Below are positions 7,942 through 16,333 of a stretch of DNA of 64,000 nucleotides, one piece after another. The DNA is from CAVVWJ01 sp051955835 (GTDB taxonomy: Bacteria; Gemmatimonadota; Gemmatimonadetes; Gemmatimonadales; GWC2-71-9). The first letter of the stretch is position 1; each line of letters begins with the position of its first letter. The notes under the pieces were generated by a model. That model was not told the origin of the DNA and made no database searches. It worked only from the letters and a program-made list of their open reading frames with translations. The stretch lies in the NCBI GenBank assembly GCA_051955835.1, contig JBQCGH010000024.1, positions 28,792 to 92,791 of the forward strand. The letters are read 5' to 3'. A program made the translations under genes and the position numbers.

Positions 7942-8858
7942 CGACCGCCCGTCCCGCGAGGTGGGGGCCGCTGCTGGCGCTGGCCGGCTACCTGCTCTTC
8001 GCCCCCCCGGTGTTCGTGTTCGGACCCCTCGCGGGGCTGCTCCTGCTCTCGCGTCCGGCCAGCGTGCGTGAGTGGGTGTGGCTCATCGCTGGAGCGGCCT
8101 GGTCGGCGCTCTGGCTGCAGCAGGTGGGCGGACTCGGCGGACAGGTCGCGCGCGCCGCGGCGGTCCTGCTGTGCGGCAGCTTCCTGGTGCTGACTCTCTG
8201 GCACCCGTCGGCCGGGATCGGCCGCGCCCTCGCGGCCACGGCAGCGGCGGCGGGGCTACTCGCGCTGTGGATGTGGCGATTGGACATCGGCTGGTCGCAG
8301 CTGGTTGCGGGCGTCAACCAGGACCTCTCGTCGTACGAATCGATGGTCCGGGAGCAGTGGCGCAGCGCCGGAGCACCCCAGGATCTGGTCGATCAGGCCG
8401 GCACCATCGTCCGCTCCGTGTCCCAGCTCTTTCCGGGCCTGCTGGCGCTCGCCGGCATTGCCGGCCTGCGCCTCGCGTGGTCGTGGTATCACCGGCTCGC
8501 GCTCCATCCCCTTGGCGCACCCGCAGCGCCATTCCGGCGCTTCAGCTTCAACGACCAGCTGGTCTGGGGTTGGGTGGTGGCTCTCGCGCTGGCCGTGCTC
8601 CCCGTTTCGGAGCCATGGCGGCTCGCGGGCGCCAACCTCCTGCTCGTGCTCGGGGTGCTCTACGCCGTCCGCGGACTGGCTGTGGTCGTCGCCCAGGCTG
8701 GCGGCGTGGCCGCACCGGTTGCGACCGTGCTGGCGTTCATTGCCCTGTTTCTGCTGCCGTTCGTCCTCGGCGGGCTCACGTTGCTCGGGCTCGCCGACAC
8801 CTGGCTAGATTTCCGGCGTCGGCTGTCGACGCCGACCACCAGAGGATACCAGCGATGA
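7938..8858 (+). CDS. DUF2232 (YybS-like) integral membrane protein
   Basis: About 306 residues with roughly seven hydrophobic helices. The position between rpsR and rplI matches the YybS/DUF2232 genes of Firmicutes and other phyla. Function is not established. The frame has no ATG near its 5' end. CTG at 7938 overlaps the rpsR stop (CTGA) and has AAGGGA 8 bases upstream; it would include a full first membrane segment (GPLLALAGYLLFAPPVFVFG). The first GTG, at 8010, would cut that helix and has no ribosome site, so CTG is preferred, with uncertainty. The stop overlaps the rplI start (ATGA). Confidence 0.7.
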   Translation: MTTARPARWGPLLALAGYLLFAPPVFVFGPLAGLLLLSRPASVREWVWLIAGAAWSALWLQQVGGLGGQVARAAAVLLCGSFLVLTLWHPSAGIGRALAATAAAAGLLALWMWRLDIGWSQLVAGVNQDLSSYESMVREQWRSAGAPQDLVDQAGTIVRSVSQLFPGLLALAGIAGLRLAWSWYHRLALHPLGAPAAPFRRFSFNDQLVWGWVVALALAVLPVSEPWRLAGANLLLVLGVLYAVRGLAVVVAQAGGVAAPVATVLAFIALFLLPFVLGGLTLLGLADTWLDFRRRLSTPTTRGYQR

Positions 8859-9301
8859 TGGAAGTGATCCTGCGCGAGGACGTGCGGTCCCTCGGCAAGG
8901 CCGGGGAGATGGTGCGCGTGAAGCCCGGTTACGCCCGGAATTACCTCCTGCCTCAGGGACTCGCGTACGAGGCCACCGAAGGCAACAAGAAGCGCATCGC
9001 CGCCGAAACGAAGGCGCGGGGGGTCCGGAACCAGGCCGAGCGCGCTGAGGCGGAGAAGGCGGCGGCGGCGCTCGGGGCGGTCGAGTTGACGCTGACGGGC
9101 AAAGCAGGCGAGGAAGGCAAACTGTTCGGATCGATTACCGGCCAGGACATCGCCGACGCGTTGGCCGCGCAAGGACATCAGGTGGACCGGCGCCGCATCG
9201 AGCTGGACCACCCCATCAAGTCGCTCGGGCTGCATACGGTGGGCATCCGGGTCCACCCCGACGTGCACGCGGAGGTTCGTGTCTCGGTCGTCGCGGAGTA
9301 G
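8855..9301 (+). CDS. rplI: 50S ribosomal protein bL9
   Basis: 148 residues, the usual length. The N-terminal domain has the L9 signature (VILREDVRSLGKAGEMVRVK and PGYARNYLLPQGLA). A long connecting helix rich in Ala, Glu and Arg leads to the C-terminal rRNA-binding domain with GKLFGSITGQDIADAL. Two ATGs are adjacent at 8855 and 8858; the first overlaps the DUF2232 stop by four bases. It stabilises the L1 stalk and helps reading-frame maintenance. Confidence 0.96.
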   Translation: MMEVILREDVRSLGKAGEMVRVKPGYARNYLLPQGLAYEATEGNKKRIAAETKARGVRNQAERAEAEKAAAALGAVELTLTGKAGEEGKLFGSITGQDIADALAAQGHQVDRRRIELDHPIKSLGLHTVGIRVHPDVHAEVRVSVVAE

Positions 9302-9311
9302 TTCCTTTACG

Positions 9312-11189
9312 ATGGCCGTCGGGATCGCCTACGTCGACGGACCCCGCCTGGCCCGCTCGCTGTTCGCCGCCGCCGACTGGGTGGCGGCCGGCCGCGAGGC
9401 GATCAACCGGATCAACGTCTTCCCCGTCCCCGACGGCGACACCGGCACCAACTTCAGCCTGACGCTTCGCGCCGTCGCCGACGCCCTCCGGGCGCTCGGC
9501 GATGCGCCGCTTTCGGACACCGCCCGAACCATGGCACGCGCCGCGGTGCTGGGCGCTCGCGGCAACTCCGGCATCATGCTCGCCCATTTCCTGCTGGGCT
9601 TCGCCGATGCCGTGGGCGAGCAGCGCCGCGCCGACGTGCGGACGCTCGCGGCGGCCATGCGTCAGGGCGCCGACCGGCTGTACGATTCGCTGGATGAGCC
9701 GCGCGAGGGCACCATTCTGACCGTCGCCCGTGAAGCCGCGGCCGCCGCCGAAGCGGCCGCGGGCGACACGGAGGACATCGGCGAGCTCGTGCGACGGGTT
9801 CTGGACGGGGCAACGGCGTCGCTTGCGCGGACCCCCGACCTGATGCCGGTACTCAAGGCGGCAGGCGTCGTGGATGCGGGAGGGCAGGCCTTCGTCCGCA
9901 TGCTGGAGGGCGTGCTGCACGGCATCGAGGACGATGGCGCCATTCCCCCCGTGCCGGCCGAACCCGTCGACATCCTGACGCCGGCGGCGCTGGTCGCCGT
10001 CGCCGTGGAGCGGGACTTCCGGTTCTGCACCGAGCTCGTCGTCCGGGGAGCTGAGCTGCCCGCCGGGAGCGAGGTCAGGGCGGCGATGCACCAGTTCGGG
10101 GGCTCGGTCGTCGCGGCGGTGACCGGCGATATTCTCAAGATTCATGTGCACACCGACACCCCGGAGGCCGTCTTTAGTTATGCAGCGCGGTGGGGTCGCG
10201 TGGAGGCGACGAAAGCCGATGACATGCGCGCCCAGCACCGACGGCTGGCGCACGCCGATCGGCGTGCGGTGGCCATCGTGACGGACAGCTCGGCCGACCT
10301 GGCGGACACGGAGCTCGACCGTCACGGCATCGGCGTGGTTCCCCTGCAGGTGGTCTTCGGCGACCGGACCTTTCGGGACCGGATCGACCTCAAGCCTGAG
10401 GAGTTCTACCGGCGTCTCCGCGCGGCTCGCGACCTCCCGACCACCTCTCAGCCCGCCCCGGCCGACTTCGTGCGCGTCTTGCGCGACGCCCGCGCGGAGG
10501 CGAACGAGGTCGTGGCGGTGCTCTTGTCGAGCGGCTTGTCGGGTACGGTCGCCTCGGCGCAGTCGGCGGTGCGGGCATCGGGGATCTCGGGGGTGCACGT
10601 CGTAGACAGCCGGTCCGCGTCGCTCGGCGTCGGCATGCTGGCGTTGCGCGGAGCGGAGCTGGCAGAGGTCGGGTGGTCCGCGGCGGAGATCGCGCGGGAG
10701 CTGGAGCGGGTGCGCGGGCAGTCGGGCATGCTCCTCACAGTTGACCGCTACGACAATCTCCTCCGGGGCGGCCGGGTATCCCGAGGCAAGGCGTGGCTGG
10801 GGGAGATGCTCGACGTCAAACCGGTGCTGTCACTGGATACCGGTGGGCGGGTGGTCACGCTGGCCAAGGTGCGCGGGCGGGAGCAGCTGATCCCGCGAAT
10901 CCTGGCGCTGCTCGACCAGCGGCTCACACCTCGCCCGGCCTCGGTCCGCTTCGGGATCGCCCACGCCGAGACTCCCGAGGTCGCCGAGCGGGTGCGTCAG
11001 GCGCTGGTGACGACGTACCGGCCGAAGGATTGCTTCGTCACGCTCGCCACCGGGGTGCTCGGCACGCACGTCGGGTCCGGCGCGTGGGCCGTGTTCTACC
11101 AGGTGGAGGACGGCGTCACGGCCCGCGCCGAGGCGCCGCGGGCCGTGAGCAGCGCTCCGGCCGCGGTCGACACGGGCGTCTCCACGTGA
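9312..11189 (+). CDS. DAK2-DegV fusion, likely fatty-acid kinase (FakA + FakB in one chain)
   Basis: 625 residues. Residues 5-200 are a DhaL/DAK2 ATP-binding domain (FPVPDGDTGTNF, GARGNSGIMLAHFLLGFADA). Residues about 215-320 match the FakA middle domain (HQFGGSVVAAVTGDILKIHV, then a HVHTDTPE motif). The C-terminal part is a DegV domain (VTDSSADL, PTTSQPAPADF) that binds fatty acids in FakB. The arrangement suggests phosphorylation of exogenous fatty acids with kinase and carrier fused. ATG 9312 was chosen; a GTG at 9279 lies inside rplI. The rsfS start overlaps its stop. Confidence 0.85.
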   Translation: MAVGIAYVDGPRLARSLFAAADWVAAGREAINRINVFPVPDGDTGTNFSLTLRAVADALRALGDAPLSDTARTMARAAVLGARGNSGIMLAHFLLGFADAVGEQRRADVRTLAAAMRQGADRLYDSLDEPREGTILTVAREAAAAAEAAAGDTEDIGELVRRVLDGATASLARTPDLMPVLKAAGVVDAGGQAFVRMLEGVLHGIEDDGAIPPVPAEPVDILTPAALVAVAVERDFRFCTELVVRGAELPAGSEVRAAMHQFGGSVVAAVTGDILKIHVHTDTPEAVFSYAARWGRVEATKADDMRAQHRRLAHADRRAVAIVTDSSADLADTELDRHGIGVVPLQVVFGDRTFRDRIDLKPEEFYRRLRAARDLPTTSQPAPADFVRVLRDARAEANEVVAVLLSSGLSGTVASAQSAVRASGISGVHVVDSRSASLGVGMLALRGAELAEVGWSAAEIARELERVRGQSGMLLTVDRYDNLLRGGRVSRGKAWLGEMLDVKPVLSLDTGGRVVTLAKVRGREQLIPRILALLDQRLTPRPASVRFGIAHAETPEVAERVRQALVTTYRPKDCFVTLATGVLGTHVGSGAWAVFYQVEDGVTARAEAPRAVSSAPAAVDTGVST

Positions 11190-11539
11190 CGGCGCGGATT
11201 CCCGAGGCGCTCCGGCAGGCGCTCGATGCGATCGCGGACCTCAAGGGAAACGACCTCGTGGTCCTCGATCTTCGAGGGCTGACCGATGCCACCGATTTCT
11301 TCGTGATCGCGTCCGGCACCTCCGACGCCCACGTGCGCGGCATCGCCGAATCGGTCATGGAGAAGCTGGACCGCAAGGGACATCACACCCACCACGTCGA
11401 GGGCTTGAACGGCGGCCGCTGGGTGCTGCTGGACTTCGTGGATTTCGTGGTTCACCTGTTCCACCCCGAGACCCGCTCGTTCTATCAGCTCGAGCGGCTC
11501 TGGGGCGACGCACCGGAGCTCCTGATCAGCTCCACCTAG
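11186..11539 (+). CDS. rsfS: Ribosomal silencing factor RsfS
   Basis: 117 residues. RsfS binds uL14 and blocks subunit joining in nutrient limitation. The core DLVVLDLRGLTDATDFFVIA, VEGLNGGRWVLLDFVDFVVH and HLFHPETRSFYQLERLW is diagnostic (Iojap/DUF143). The GTG start overlaps the preceding TGA (GTGA), so it is translationally coupled to the DAK2-DegV gene. A 14-base gap separates it from the next gene. Confidence 0.95.
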   Translation: MTARIPEALRQALDAIADLKGNDLVVLDLRGLTDATDFFVIASGTSDAHVRGIAESVMEKLDRKGHHTHHVEGLNGGRWVLLDFVDFVVHLFHPETRSFYQLERLWGDAPELLISST

Positions 11540-11553
11540 GCCCGAGGGTCGCC

Positions 11554-14500
11554 ATGCTTCGTCGCACCGTCCCGGTTCTGCTCGCCGTGCTCGCGGGGCT
11601 GCCGGGTGCCCTGTCCGCGCAGTACTTCGGGCGGAACAAGGTTCAATACACCCAGTTCCATTTCAAGATCATTCAGACGGAGCACTTCGACGTCTACTAC
11701 TACGACCGCGAGCGCACCGCCGCGCTCGACGCGGCGCGCATGGCGGAGCGTTCGTACGCCCGGCTCTCGAAGGTTCTGAACCACGAGTTCCACGAGCGGA
11801 AGCCGATCATCCTCTACGCCTCGCAATCGGACTTCCAGCAGACCAACGCCACCGACGTGAGCGGGGAGAGCACGGGCGGGGTGACCGACTTCGCCCGGAA
11901 CCGCGCGGTGCTGCCCTTCACCGGCGCGTACGCGGACTTCGAGCACGTGATGACGCACGAGATGGCGCACCAGTTCCAGTACGATATCTGGTCGCGCGGG
12001 CGTGCCGGCGCGGGGCTCAACACGCTGATCGCGATCTCGCCGCCGCTCTGGTTCGCCGAGGGCATGGCCGAGTACCTGTCGCTGGGCCCGATCAACGCGG
12101 AAACGGCGATGTGGCTGCGGGACGCGTCGCTCGAGGGGAAACTGCCCTCCATCGAGCAGATGACCGCGGATCCGTATCAGTACTTCCCCTACCGGTTCGG
12201 CCACGCGCTCTGGTCGTACGTCGGCGAGCGGTGGGGTGACGAGGCCATCGGCGCCATCCTCAAGGCCACCCTGTCGGGCGGCATCGAGCCCGCGTTCCGC
12301 CGCACGATCGGCCTGAGCCTGCAGCAGCTCTCCGACCAGTGGCGCGACGCGGTGCAGAAGCGCTACCTCCCCGAGATCGGCGCGCGGGCGAACGCGCGGG
12401 CCGTGGCCAACGAGTTGCTCACGCAGAAGCGGTCCGAGGGCACGCTGCACCTGGCGCCGGCGCTGTCACCCGACGGGTCGCAGGTAGCGTACTTCAGCGA
12501 AAAGGATTTCTACTCGGTCGACCTGTATCTGGCCGACGGCCAAACCGGCAAGGTCAAGCGGCGGGTGCTCAAGTCCGGCGTGAGCAGCAACTACGAGACC
12601 TACCGTTTCATCAACTCGCAGGCGAACTGGTCGCCCGACGGCAAGTACCTGGCCTTCGCGGCGAAGCGGGGGCCCCGGGACGAGATCGTGATCGCGGACG
12701 TGGCCCGCAATAAGCAGGTGGGCCGGATCAAGCTCAAGCTCAGCGGCGTGACGACGCCGTCCTGGAGCCCGGACGGGCGCCAGCTCGTCTTCACTGGCTA
12801 CGACGGCGGCATCAGCGACTTGTACACCGTCAACCGCGACGGGAGCGGGCTGCGCCGCCTCACCTCCGACAAGTACGGCGACCTGCATCCGGACTGGTCG
12901 CCCGACGGCAAGACGATCGCGTTCGCCACTGACCGCGGTCCACGGAGCGACTTCCACACGCTCGCGTTCAGCAACTTCCGCATCGCTTTGTACGACGTGG
13001 CGACCGGTACGGTGAAGGTGCTGGACCACATGGACCAGGGCAAGAACGTGAGCCCGCAGTGGGCTCCCGATGGACGGTCCATCGCGTTCGTGTCCGACCG
13101 AAGCGGCGTCAGCGACATCTACCTGTACGACCTGGACGAGTCGCAGATCTATCAGCTCACCGACTTCTACACCGGCGCCCAGGGCATCACGCCGCTCTCG
13201 CCGGTGCTGTCATGGGCTCGGCAGGCCGACCGTCTGGCCTTCGTGTACTATCAGGATCAGAAGTACGACGTCTACACCATCACCAACCCGCGGAGCCTCA
13301 AGCGCTCGCCCTACCAGCAGCCGGCAGTGGACAGCGTGGCCATCCTGGCGCGGGTGACGACGCCGCCGCTCGACACCACCCGGTCGCTGCAGGTGCGCGA
13401 CGAGGTCAAGGCCCAGGTCGGCGAGGGCGGCTCGATCTACCGGACCCAGCAGGGTTTCCGCTCCTCGGGGGACCTGGCGCGCTCGGGCGACACGACCCAG
13501 ACGCAGACCCAGCTCTCGGCACCGGTGTCCATCAGCGCGCTGATGGATTCGGCGAACTACAGCCTGCCCGACACCAGCGAGTTCACCTTGAAGGACTATC
13601 GGGTGCACTTCACGCCCGACTACATCGCGCGTCCCAGCATCGGATACGCGCGTGACAACTTCGGGCGGGGCTTCTTCGGTGGCTCGGCGATCTCGCTCAG
13701 CGACATCCTGGGCGACCATCAGCTCGTCTTTGCGGGCTCGGTCAACGGGCGGATCAGCGAGGCGCAGGTGCTCGCGGCCTACGCCGACCTCAGCAAGCGG
13801 ATCAACTGGGCGGTTGGACTGAGTCAGGACCCGTATTACTTCCCGGAGCCGTTCGAGGTCGTGGCCGGCCCCGGGCCCGGGGAGCAGACGCTCATCAGCA
13901 ACATCCGCCGGCTGGTGGTGCGCTCCGTCTTCGGGCAGGCCTACTACCCGATCAGCCGGTTCCAGCGGATCGAGGCGTCCATGCGGTTCGCCAACGTGGA
14001 CGACGCCCTGCTCCGGATCAACGAGCCGTACGATCCCTCCACCGGCTTCGCCACAGCCGATCCGTTCCTCGAGACGGACAACCTGCCCGGTGTGAACTAC
14101 GTGCAGCCCTCGACCGCGCTGGTGTTCGACAACTCGCTCACGGGGTACGTAGGGCCCTTCTACGGCCAGCGCTACCGTCTCGAATTCGCCCAGACCATGG
14201 GCGACTGGCGATTCTCGCAGGTCACCGCCGACTATCGCCGCTACGATGGCATCATCGGTCCGATCGTGCTGGCCACGCGTGCCCTCTATTTCGGGCGCAT
14301 CGGCCGGAACGCCGACGAGTTCCGGATCTTCGCCGGCAGCACCGATCTGATCCGCGGCAATACCTCCGGCTCGTACCGGCGGCATGAGTGTCTCACGGCC
14401 AACGACGCGAACACCGAGACCGGGTGCGCGGCGCTCGATCGCCTGGTGGGCACCCAGATCGGCGTGGGCAGCGTCGAGCTCCGGTTCCCCATCGTCAACC

Positions 14501-14769
14501 CGTCGTACGGTCTGCCGGCGGCCTTCCCGCCGATCGAGGGCGCGTTGTTCTACGACATCGGGCTGGCCTGGGACGAGCTGAGCACGCTCAAGTGGAGCCG
14601 GGCGCCGGGCGACGACCCGGTGCGGGTGCGGACGCCGCTCCAGACGCTGGGCGTCTCGATCCGGACCAACCTGTTCGGCTTCGCGGTCGCCCGGCTGGAT
14701 TACGCGATTCCCCAGGAGCGGAAGGCGATCAAGGGGCTGTGGACGTTCAGCCTCGGACCCACGTTCTAA
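11554..14769 (+). CDS. Secreted gluzincin-like, PD40 beta-propeller and outer-membrane barrel-like protein
   Basis: 1071 residues with signal peptide (LLAVLAGLPGALSAQ). Residues about 30-260 form a peptidase-MA-like domain with HEMAHQF (His135, Glu136, His139) and a downstream WFAEGMAEYLS supplying the third-ligand Glu of gluzincins. Next come TolB/PD40 propeller blades (SWSPDGRQLVFTG, DWSPDGKTIAFATD, QWAPDGRSIAFVSD). The final 350 residues are rich in aromatic alternating strands and end in TFSLGPTF, with a terminal Phe like outer-membrane barrels. The combination suggests a cell-surface protease or assembly factor; substrate unknown. Confidence 0.8.
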   Translation: MLRRTVPVLLAVLAGLPGALSAQYFGRNKVQYTQFHFKIIQTEHFDVYYYDRERTAALDAARMAERSYARLSKVLNHEFHERKPIILYASQSDFQQTNATDVSGESTGGVTDFARNRAVLPFTGAYADFEHVMTHEMAHQFQYDIWSRGRAGAGLNTLIAISPPLWFAEGMAEYLSLGPINAETAMWLRDASLEGKLPSIEQMTADPYQYFPYRFGHALWSYVGERWGDEAIGAILKATLSGGIEPAFRRTIGLSLQQLSDQWRDAVQKRYLPEIGARANARAVANELLTQKRSEGTLHLAPALSPDGSQVAYFSEKDFYSVDLYLADGQTGKVKRRVLKSGVSSNYETYRFINSQANWSPDGKYLAFAAKRGPRDEIVIADVARNKQVGRIKLKLSGVTTPSWSPDGRQLVFTGYDGGISDLYTVNRDGSGLRRLTSDKYGDLHPDWSPDGKTIAFATDRGPRSDFHTLAFSNFRIALYDVATGTVKVLDHMDQGKNVSPQWAPDGRSIAFVSDRSGVSDIYLYDLDESQIYQLTDFYTGAQGITPLSPVLSWARQADRLAFVYYQDQKYDVYTITNPRSLKRSPYQQPAVDSVAILARVTTPPLDTTRSLQVRDEVKAQVGEGGSIYRTQQGFRSSGDLARSGDTTQTQTQLSAPVSISALMDSANYSLPDTSEFTLKDYRVHFTPDYIARPSIGYARDNFGRGFFGGSAISLSDILGDHQLVFAGSVNGRISEAQVLAAYADLSKRINWAVGLSQDPYYFPEPFEVVAGPGPGEQTLISNIRRLVVRSVFGQAYYPISRFQRIEASMRFANVDDALLRINEPYDPSTGFATADPFLETDNLPGVNYVQPSTALVFDNSLTGYVGPFYGQRYRLEFAQTMGDWRFSQVTADYRRYDGIIGPIVLATRALYFGRIGRNADEFRIFAGSTDLIRGNTSGSYRRHECLTANDANTETGCAALDRLVGTQIGVGSVELRFPIVNPSYGLPAAFPPIEGALFYDIGLAWDELSTLKWSRAPGDDPVRVRTPLQTLGVSIRTNLFGFAVARLDYAIPQERKAIKGLWTFSLGPTF

Positions 14770-14785
14770 GCATCAGCGCGGACGG

Positions 14786-14844
14786 GGACGGAGCGGCTCG
14801 ACGGAGCGGCGGCATCGACGCCTCGCGTCGGGCGCCCTCCGTCC
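14786..14844 (+). terminator. Nested hairpin with U-rich tail after the propeller gene
   Basis: GGACGGAG (14786-14793) pairs with CTCCGTCC (14837-14844). Inside is a second stem, CGACGC/GCGTCG (14816-14830) with loop CTC. The sequence then runs TTTGCCTTCTTTGT. It lies 17 bases after the stop codon. Confidence 0.4.
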
Positions 14845-14884
14845 TTTGCCTTCTTTGTCCCCCCCGTCCGTGTATCTTTCAGCC

Positions 14885-16282
14885 GTGCCACCCCTTAGAC
14901 TCACCGCACTTGCGCTCGGCTGCCTGACCCTGGCGGCCTGCGGGCGCAAACCCGAAAAGCTGACTCTCGCCAGGCTGCCCGCCGCGACGCGGGCCCCGGC
15001 CCCCTCGTCGGTCGTGCGAATTCCCGAAGACGGCGGACTGGCCACGCTCTACCGGGTGCCGACTCTCGAGCCGTCGTCGTGGAAAGCCGAGGACAAGCTG
15101 CCGCCGGTCCAGCGGAATATCGGCGCCGACCCCGAGCAGGGGCTGGTGTTCTCGCTCGATCGGAAGCGCAACCTGGTGACGCTTGATCTCGAGACGCGGC
15201 GGGTGCGGCCCTACCTCGACCAGATCCGGACGGCGACGATGGGGCCGGACGGCGCCCTCTATGCCGTGGACACCGGCAGCACGGTGACACAAATGGTACG
15301 GCGCGCTCCGGTGCGATTCCGCTCGAAGCTGCAGGGCTCGCCCCAGGAGCTCCACGCGACGATGACCGGCGCGGTGCTCGCCCGGATCGGTGAGAAGGCG
15401 CCCGTGCTCGAGGTGCTCGGGTCGGACCAGGCGCCGGTCACCATGACCCTGCCATCCGACCGGTTCGCTCCGAGCTTCTACGGCGACCTCGTCGCGGTGG
15501 CGACCGATACCGCGGTGATCCTGTACCAGACGCAGGGGAAAAACGAGCCGTTGGCCATTCGCGTGTCCGGTCACCCACGCGCGGTGCTCTTCTCGCCCTC
15601 GGGGCACCGCGTGTATGTGGCCCAGGAAGACCCCCATCTCCTGGTGCTCGACCGCTTCGGCGGAGAGCGACTGGAATCCATCGCGCTGCCCGGCCCCGCG
15701 AAGGGACTGCGCAATGACCCGTTCGGGCAGTGGCTGCTGGTGCGGCCCGCCGATGGCGACTCGGTCTACGTGATCGACGTCGGACGCTGGCGCCTGGGCG
15801 GGACGGTCGCGACGGCCTGGGCGGCCGACCTGCCGGCGGTCGCCTCGCCGAACACGTTGCTCGTGCGCCGGGGAAAGGACGTGGTGGCGCTCGATCTCTC
15901 GAAGCCAGGGTTCCCCGAAAGCGGTCGGGTGGCCGACGGTGCCGCCGACGAGTGGCTCCCGGTCGCCTGGCGCCCCGCCAAGGACACCGAGTCGGTCGCC
16001 GCGGGCGACTCGACCGAGCTCGCCGGCGCCGACACCGGCAAGGCCGCCCCCTCGGTGTATCTCCAGGTGAGCAGCTCGCAGAACCCGGCCTGGGCGAGCG
16101 AGCTGGCGGACAAGCTGCGCGCGGCGGGCTTGCCGGCCTCGGTGCTCCCGCCCACGCGAAGCGACGAGGCGCACCGCGTGGTTCTGGGCCCGTACGCCAC
16201 GCGCGAGCAGGCGGAGTCGACCGGACGGAAGATCGGCATGCCGTCGTTCGTCGTGTCGGGACAGGATTCGCCCGACCGCTGA
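14885..16282 (+). CDS. Lipoprotein with beta-propeller-like region and C-terminal SPOR domain
   Basis: 465 residues. GTG 14885 was chosen because it begins a compact lipoprotein signal (LALGCLTLAAC); a TTG 13 codons earlier is an alternative. Residues about 60-360 show repeated strand patterns with NLVTLDLETRRV and SPSGHRVYVAQEDPHLLVLD, suggesting a YVTN-like propeller. The last 75 residues (VYLQVSSSQNPAWASELADK, VVLGPYATREQAES) form a SPOR domain, which binds glycan strands lacking stem peptides at division sites. The likely place is the outer membrane facing peptidoglycan. smc starts 51 bases downstream. Confidence 0.78.
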   Translation: MPPLRLTALALGCLTLAACGRKPEKLTLARLPAATRAPAPSSVVRIPEDGGLATLYRVPTLEPSSWKAEDKLPPVQRNIGADPEQGLVFSLDRKRNLVTLDLETRRVRPYLDQIRTATMGPDGALYAVDTGSTVTQMVRRAPVRFRSKLQGSPQELHATMTGAVLARIGEKAPVLEVLGSDQAPVTMTLPSDRFAPSFYGDLVAVATDTAVILYQTQGKNEPLAIRVSGHPRAVLFSPSGHRVYVAQEDPHLLVLDRFGGERLESIALPGPAKGLRNDPFGQWLLVRPADGDSVYVIDVGRWRLGGTVATAWAADLPAVASPNTLLVRRGKDVVALDLSKPGFPESGRVADGAADEWLPVAWRPAKDTESVAAGDSTELAGADTGKAAPSVYLQVSSSQNPAWASELADKLRAAGLPASVLPPTRSDEAHRVVLGPYATREQAESTGRKIGMPSFVVSGQDSPDR

Positions 16283-16333
16283 CGTCGCGCCCCCGCGCGA
16301 CATCCCACACAACCCAATCGGCAGGGCGCCCGC

